Source: Lentinula raphanica (Eukaryota; Basidiomycota; Agaricomycetes; Agaricales; Omphalotaceae). From it: a DNA stretch of 64,000 nucleotides. Positions 59,552 through 64,000 of this stretch are shown piece after piece. Numbering within the stretch: position 1 is the first letter of the stretch; each line of letters starts with the position of its first letter. The position numbers and the translations under genes were made by a program. The DNA lies in NCBI GenBank assembly GCA_027919835.1, contig JANVFP010000006.1, positions 124,001 through 188,000 of the forward strand, written 5' to 3'. The notes under the pieces were generated by a model. That model was not told the origin of the DNA. It ran no database searches and worked only from the letters and a program-made list of their open reading frames with translations.

Positions 59552-61884
59552 ATGGGTCCTTCAAGTCTTTCGTTCACTATCCTCTTGCTTTTGGGAACAT
59601 CTACAGCATCGCTCTCGGACTATGCGCCTACTTTGACTGCATGCCCCGATACGTCTCTCACCAGAACGTTCACCGCGACTTCGCAAGCACTCAATCCATC
59701 TGAGTCGGATTTCGTAGCTGCAAGAGAGGGCTCTGTCATTCCTCAGAACTGGCAAACATGGCTTGGAAATGGCTCCGACATTGGGTATAACACGACGGCT
59801 TTCACCAGTTTTGCAAGAGTTGGGTTGGCGTTTTCCGGCGGAGGTTACAGAGCAAGTCAATTTGGAGCGGGGGTGATATCCGCGTTCGATGGTCGTAATG
59901 CCACGGCGGTCGCAGCGGGAACGGGAGGCCTATTACAAGTCGCAACATATTTCGGTGGTTTATCAGGTCAATATCAATCATTTTATTCAGAAATCACTTC
60001 TAACGACTGGCGGCTAAATACACCTTAGGCGGTTCATGGCTCACTGCTGGCCTGTATATGAACGACTTCCCAATGGCTCAAGATATGGTCCTGGGTTCGC
60101 AGCCTGGGTGGCTATTGCAAGAGGACTTGTTAGATCCGGACGTTCTTGACACCGTACAGTACTACAGTGCGATTGATCAAAGTGTTGATGCGAAAGCACA
60201 AGCTGGATTGTCAGTTGATCAAAAATTTAGGTTCATGCTCGCTCTCCTAATTTCTCTCCCTGTCTAGCAATGTCACCATTGCTGATGGATGGGCCAGGTA
60301 TGATTCGGTGTCTCGTTTGCCGCGCTTGGGAAGTACTCACGTCGATCTTTGCAGAGCACTCTCCTATCATTTCTTGAGCGGGACCAATCTCTCCAATTTC
60401 TTTGACACATCTTCTCATGGTGCTGGGCAGCTGTGGTCGCAAATAGCAAACGCGGAGTTCTTCACTAGTCACCAAGCACCATTCCCGTTAGTGGTACTCG
60501 ACACCAATGGCACATTTGATATAACAACGGAAGCCATTCCCCTTGATTTGTCCGTTTACGAGGTACGGTGCCATATGGCTACAAGAAATGTTTAATGCAG
60601 ACGCCCATCTGATGTCTTGCACAAGGTCTCTCCGTTCGAATTCGCGTCCTTCGACCCTGATATTTCTGCTGCAGCTGAACTGTCGTACATTGGCACATCA
60701 TTGTTGGGTGGCGTACCAGTCGATAATACTTCATGCGTTACCGGCTTCGACCAAGCAGGTTTTGTGATTGGTACTAGTTCCAACATCTTCGCAGTGAGTT
60801 GGAACTTAGGACCATATGCTGTTCACCGAGCTGTTTGACTGATCGAACTTAGTCGTTGCTAGGTACGGAGGCTGGCGATGCCGAGATTAGCTTAGTACAA
60901 ACGTTGCTTGGAGAGCCTGTCGAGAGTTTGAGTCCCGCAAACGCAGCTGTGTCCAAATGGCCAAAGTAAGTATTTCCCTAAAGGCCCTGTCTCTTAGTCA
61001 AAACTTTTTCATGCTCTTCCTGTTAACAGTCCTTTCCGGGGACTCGCGCCTTCATTCGTAGACTCAGATGATGAAGAGCTAGAACTCATCGACGGGGGCT
61101 CCAACGGCGAAAACATTCCGCTTAATCCTCTACTCGTGAAAGCTCGGGAGGTAGACGTCATCGTTGCTGTTGATGGTAGCGCTGATACGGACGATAACTG
61201 GCCCAAGTAAGTGTCTCGATTGAAGGTCATGATGACCGTCTAATCACTTTTGTGTTTAGCGGCGTATCTCTTTTGTTCAGCGCGGAAAGACTTTCCACGA
61301 TACTAGGCGATACTGTGAGTAGGCTCAAGATAGAATCGGTTTTGTTAATCATGCAGACTTTGTCTAGCACCAACAACTCCCGGAGCTGCCTTCTTCTACC
61401 GACGATTTTGTAGATCAAGGTCTCAACCAGCGACCGACTTTCTTTGGCTGCAATTCAACAGACACTCCTCTGATCATATATGTACCCAATTCCCCGCCTC
61501 TCACAGGTGATGCCCCGTACACTAAGTAAGTGACGTTCTCTTCATGTCCAAACATTGCTTGACCTTGATTTTCTCAGTGCACCCACTACACAACTCCAAT
61601 TCGAAGTAAACGAAACGCAAAATATTCTAGACCAAGCATATGCCAATACAATAGGAGGATTCGTCCCGAACGCTAATACCCCAGATCCTAACTGGGGTCG
61701 ATGCCTGCAATGTGCCGCTGTTGATCGTTCCAGATCGAAGGCATCGCCCACGATCGAAAGGTCTGCCTTTTGCGCGACGTGTTTCTCTCAGTATTGTTAC
61801 GATCCGTCGAACCTAAGCAGCAGTTCGGAGCTTCCGAACAGAAAGCTGACTTATGCAGGACCTGCGGCCTCATTATCATTGTAG
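59552..61884 (+). CDS. PLB1: Secreted phospholipase B / lysophospholipase, 610 aa
   Basis: Ten exons: 59552-59966, 60029-60230, 60268-60297, 60355-60562, 60626-60793, 60853-60965, 61030-61206, 61260-61314, 61368-61525 and 61578-61884. An N-terminal signal peptide ([17 protein letters not shown]) is followed by the oxyanion motif [11 protein letters not shown] and the nucleophile elbow GLSGGSW, which is split by intron 1. The catalytic Asp region is [13 protein letters not shown], and the C-terminal Cys pattern CLQCAAVDR...CATCFSQYC is typical. No GPI-anchor tail was obvious. These enzymes remove acyl chains from phospholipids outside the cell and recycle or degrade host or own membranes. Introns 2 and 6 are short but restore the family sequence exactly. 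Confidence 0.95.
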
Positions 61885-62080
61885 GCGGGCTGTGCTGCAC
61901 TACATAAGGTAGCAATATTACGGGGAATCTTTGCAAAGATTGTTCAGATATCGTTATACACGTACTTACATTAGGGGCTATACAAAATGTCGTAGGCAAG
62001 TTCTCAATAATCATAATACTAATCTGTCCGTCATATATGAATGGCCACAATCTTCAGTCAGCCCAGAGGAAACCGTAAAT

Positions 62081-63636
62081 TCATGTTGAAGACCTCGATG
62101 TCCTCCACCATTTGTATGCAGTAGCTCCGATAAAGAAGTTGAACATACCAACAACAGCCGACCCAGCACCAAGGAGAGTAAATAACCACCAGGTGAAACC
62201 CACTATTCTATCTAGTGTTCGACCCGTGTATCGTTTCAGTGTTGCTAATGAGTCGGGTACAGGGGTGTAGAAGCCAGGTAATGGGATAGTGGGTATCTTT
62301 CTCTGGTCATCCAGATTGGAGTCGAAAGATGATGGTGGAGGTAATAAAAGTAATGATATAATGGGTTTCTGCGTGGATTCGTATGGTTTAGCGAAGTTAG
62401 CAATACAGACGGAGTGGTGACCTACATGATCTGAGATGGTATAGGAAGGAATATACGTATACAATAGATTGCGTATCTGGGAGGTCTCCATGTCTTCGAG
62501 GGAGTCTGAGTAGGTCGTATACATGATTCTGTCGGTCCATGCAGGCGTACGTTTCACGCTGAAAAAGAGCAATGCCGAATGGGTTCAGAGAAAGAGAACA
62601 GTAGAAGCACTCTCGACCCTTACTCATATTGATCCACAGCACCAAGACAATGTTTGTACGTGCATGGAAACTGCCAAAAAGCACCCTCCCGAAAACCAAC
62701 GAACACAGAACGCTTTCGACGTTCCACAAGGAGCTGATCAAATTCTTTGAGACTCTCTCGAGACTCTGGCTCCTTCAAAGCTTCTGAGATATACGCATGA
62801 GGGTCTGCTGACATTGGATGTGAGTTGGGTAAGTCGATCCGGAAATTGAGGTCTCCGAGGAAGAACAGATGTGAGGTTGAATACATGGTGGTAGGTGATT
62901 TGTCCTCGTTGAATGGGAGGGCAGGAAAGAGCAGCGTCCCAACGATATGATGGAAGTCTGCGATTCTGTGCTGCAGTTTTTGCTGATGAGCAGTCAGATG
63001 AGCACAGACAAAGCTGAACATATGGAATCAATGAGCTGTTCATAAGTAATGCAACGAATTGTGCTCACGTATAGGTTTCTCCTGGACGTTTATCATCGTC
63101 GGATACGTCAGAAACACGAAACCTGACGCCAACCGCGCCTTTGTTGCCCATAAATCCGGGACCACATCCTGTCCAACTCGTTTGCACATCACAGACCTGC
63201 CGTGCAATTCCTTCGTCTCTGGCATATACCAATAGTGCAACACCGACATTCACGATGCTAGCTAGAAGTGAATATTTTGCTTTGTCTGGGGAGTGTGTTT
63301 CAATTTGAGAGAGAATATGGGAACTTCGTTTGTCGATGACGGATTTGGAGGCACCAGAGACTGTAACATTGAGCAACAGTTCAGGAATCAGGATATTCTT
63401 GTAAGATTGCAAGGAAAGTAGCAGAGCGTACGCCCTAAATGCAGCGGTAGCAACTCCTGGAATCCGACGGCTACAACGTCGGGGCCTCGAGGCGAATGCG
63501 AAAGGAATGAGGAGACTTGAAGAGTTGGAGAGAGCCAGTCCACGAGATTCTGAGGAAGACCAGTCGAGCCTTGGAGTGCTGTGTTGTAGGATGCAATTTG
63601 AACAAGGAGCTGGTCCTTAGGAATAGCAGCAGACAT
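62081..63636 (-). CDS. INP54: Inositol polyphosphate 5-phosphatase, tail-anchored (Inp54-like), 454 aa
   Basis: Exons 63432-63636, 63069-63360, 62624-63013 and 62081-62558. Conserved 5-phosphatase motifs: VQIASYNT, DVVAVGFQELLPLHLG, GFMGNKGAVGVR, FVCAHLTAH, the catalytic FLGDLNFRID, KRTPAWTDRIMY and ISDH. The C-terminus ends in a hydrophobic segment (FTWWLFTLLGAGSAVVGMF) suited to tail anchoring, as in yeast Inp54, which removes the 5-phosphate from PI(4,5)P2 at the ER. An apparent frameshift near 63,431 disappears with an intron whose acceptor is GTTACAG at 63,361. The start at 63636 is preferred because an in-frame hydrophobic extension upstream is not typical of the family. Confidence 0.88.
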
Positions 63637-63748
63637 GGCCGTTAAGAGTAAAGAAGCTATAAGCTCAAAAGATACCATATTAGTAGTGTATTCACTACTC
63701 ATCATTCAATTATCTACATGAATTTCAAAAAAGTCCAGTGCAGCAGTT

Positions 63749-64000
63749 TTACTTGGGAGTAGGGCCTCTAGAAATACCCAAATCTCTAATGGTCCCTGTC
63801 GAAACATCGTAAACCCAACCATGGACCCAAACTTCCTTGCCTTTGGGACTCTTTCCATTCGCCCAGGCATTGGCGATGACCTCTGTCCTGCAGAGGTTGT
63901 CGACCTGTGTCTTGACGTTTTCTTGGACGAGAAGAGGAAGTGCCTCACTAGGAGGAGCAGAGGATATCTCCAGGCTAGCAGCCAGCGTGGTAAGAGGAGC
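63749..64000 (-). CDS. Beta-carbonic anhydrase, C-terminal part (cut by window edge)
   Basis: An open frame of 83 codons runs from the right edge to a stop at 63749-63751. It shows LLVQENVKTQVDNL followed by EVIANAWANGKS and VWVHGWVYDVSTGTIRDL, the characteristic C-terminal part of fungal beta-carbonic anhydrases. The zinc-ligand motifs lie further 5', outside the window. The enzyme interconverts CO2 and bicarbonate; fungal members serve CO2 sensing and anabolic bicarbonate supply. Confidence 0.85.
   Translation of the reverse strand, partial: APLTTLAASLEISSAPPSEALPLLVQENVKTQVDNLCRTEVIANAWANGKSPKGKEVWVHGWVYDVSTGTIRDLGISRGPTPK

Noticed and set aside
63361..63431. Apparent frameshift in the inositol 5-phosphatase after LLPLHLG
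   Set aside because: An intron from 63,431 (GTACGC donor) to 63,361 (GTTACAG acceptor) restores the frame and the family sequence exactly.

Overview
The window is nuclear DNA of a basidiomycete fungus, probably Agaricomycotina. Genes are compact and cut by many short GT-AG introns (mostly 45-70 nt). House-keeping proteins are typically fungal: Snu13, Ubc9, Sar1, proteasome beta5, Gpi14, Asa1, a GMF-type ADF-H protein, mS38 and phospholipase B. A tyrosine-kinase-like (TKL) kinase with an HGD catalytic loop is of the kind expanded in mushroom-type fungi. All multi-exon models were assembled by eye from splice signals, reading-frame phase and family motifs. No alignment or gene finder was run.

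Region 1 (1-14,310) is accessory. It is a tandem segmental duplication: copy 1 is cut by the left edge and runs to about 6,140; copy 2 runs from 6,886 to about 14,310. Each copy carries a decayed multi-exon gene on the + strand, remains of an aldo/keto reductase (AKR), and a gene for a small secreted protein (SSP1 at 3,907-4,701, SSP2 at 10,708-11,635). Only copy 2 keeps an intact AKR gene (13,921-14,981). A third family member, SSP3, lies alone at 53,927-54,821. The three SSPs share a nearly invariant signal peptide, four phase-0 exons and a C-terminal P-x3-E-K-x6-M motif, but most of the mature protein is very divergent. This family is the best candidate here for something undescribed.

Region 2 (15,598-25,270) holds two large minus-strand genes, a LIM-domain protein of about 1,159 aa and a 17-exon SAC/hSac2 phosphoinositide phosphatase of about 1,146 aa.

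Region 3 (25,271-29,480) is poor in genes and rich in rearrangement. It has a small secreted protein with PPPY repeats whose 3' end overlaps one arm of an inverted duplication, and a stray 3' fragment of the neighbouring proteasome gene with a perfect fold-back.

Region 4 (29,488-42,893) is dense conserved core: PRE2, a four-span membrane protein, a gamma-glutamylcyclotransferase, SNU13, UBC9, a protein resembling a dead retropepsin, GPI14 (with a one-base frameshift in this sequence), SAR1 and the TKL kinase.

Region 5 (42,894-51,966) is sparse. Only mS38/COX24 (47,100-47,934) is recognised, with a few weak hypothetical models and a 4-kb stretch without a recognisable gene.

Region 6 (51,967-64,000) holds ASA1, SSP3, a small hypothetical, a GMF homologue, a 12-TM MFS transporter, a secreted phospholipase B, a tail-anchored inositol 5-phosphatase and the C-terminus of a beta-carbonic anhydrase. 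Neighbouring genes do not form pathways, as expected in a fungal genome, but several pairs share short divergent promoters.
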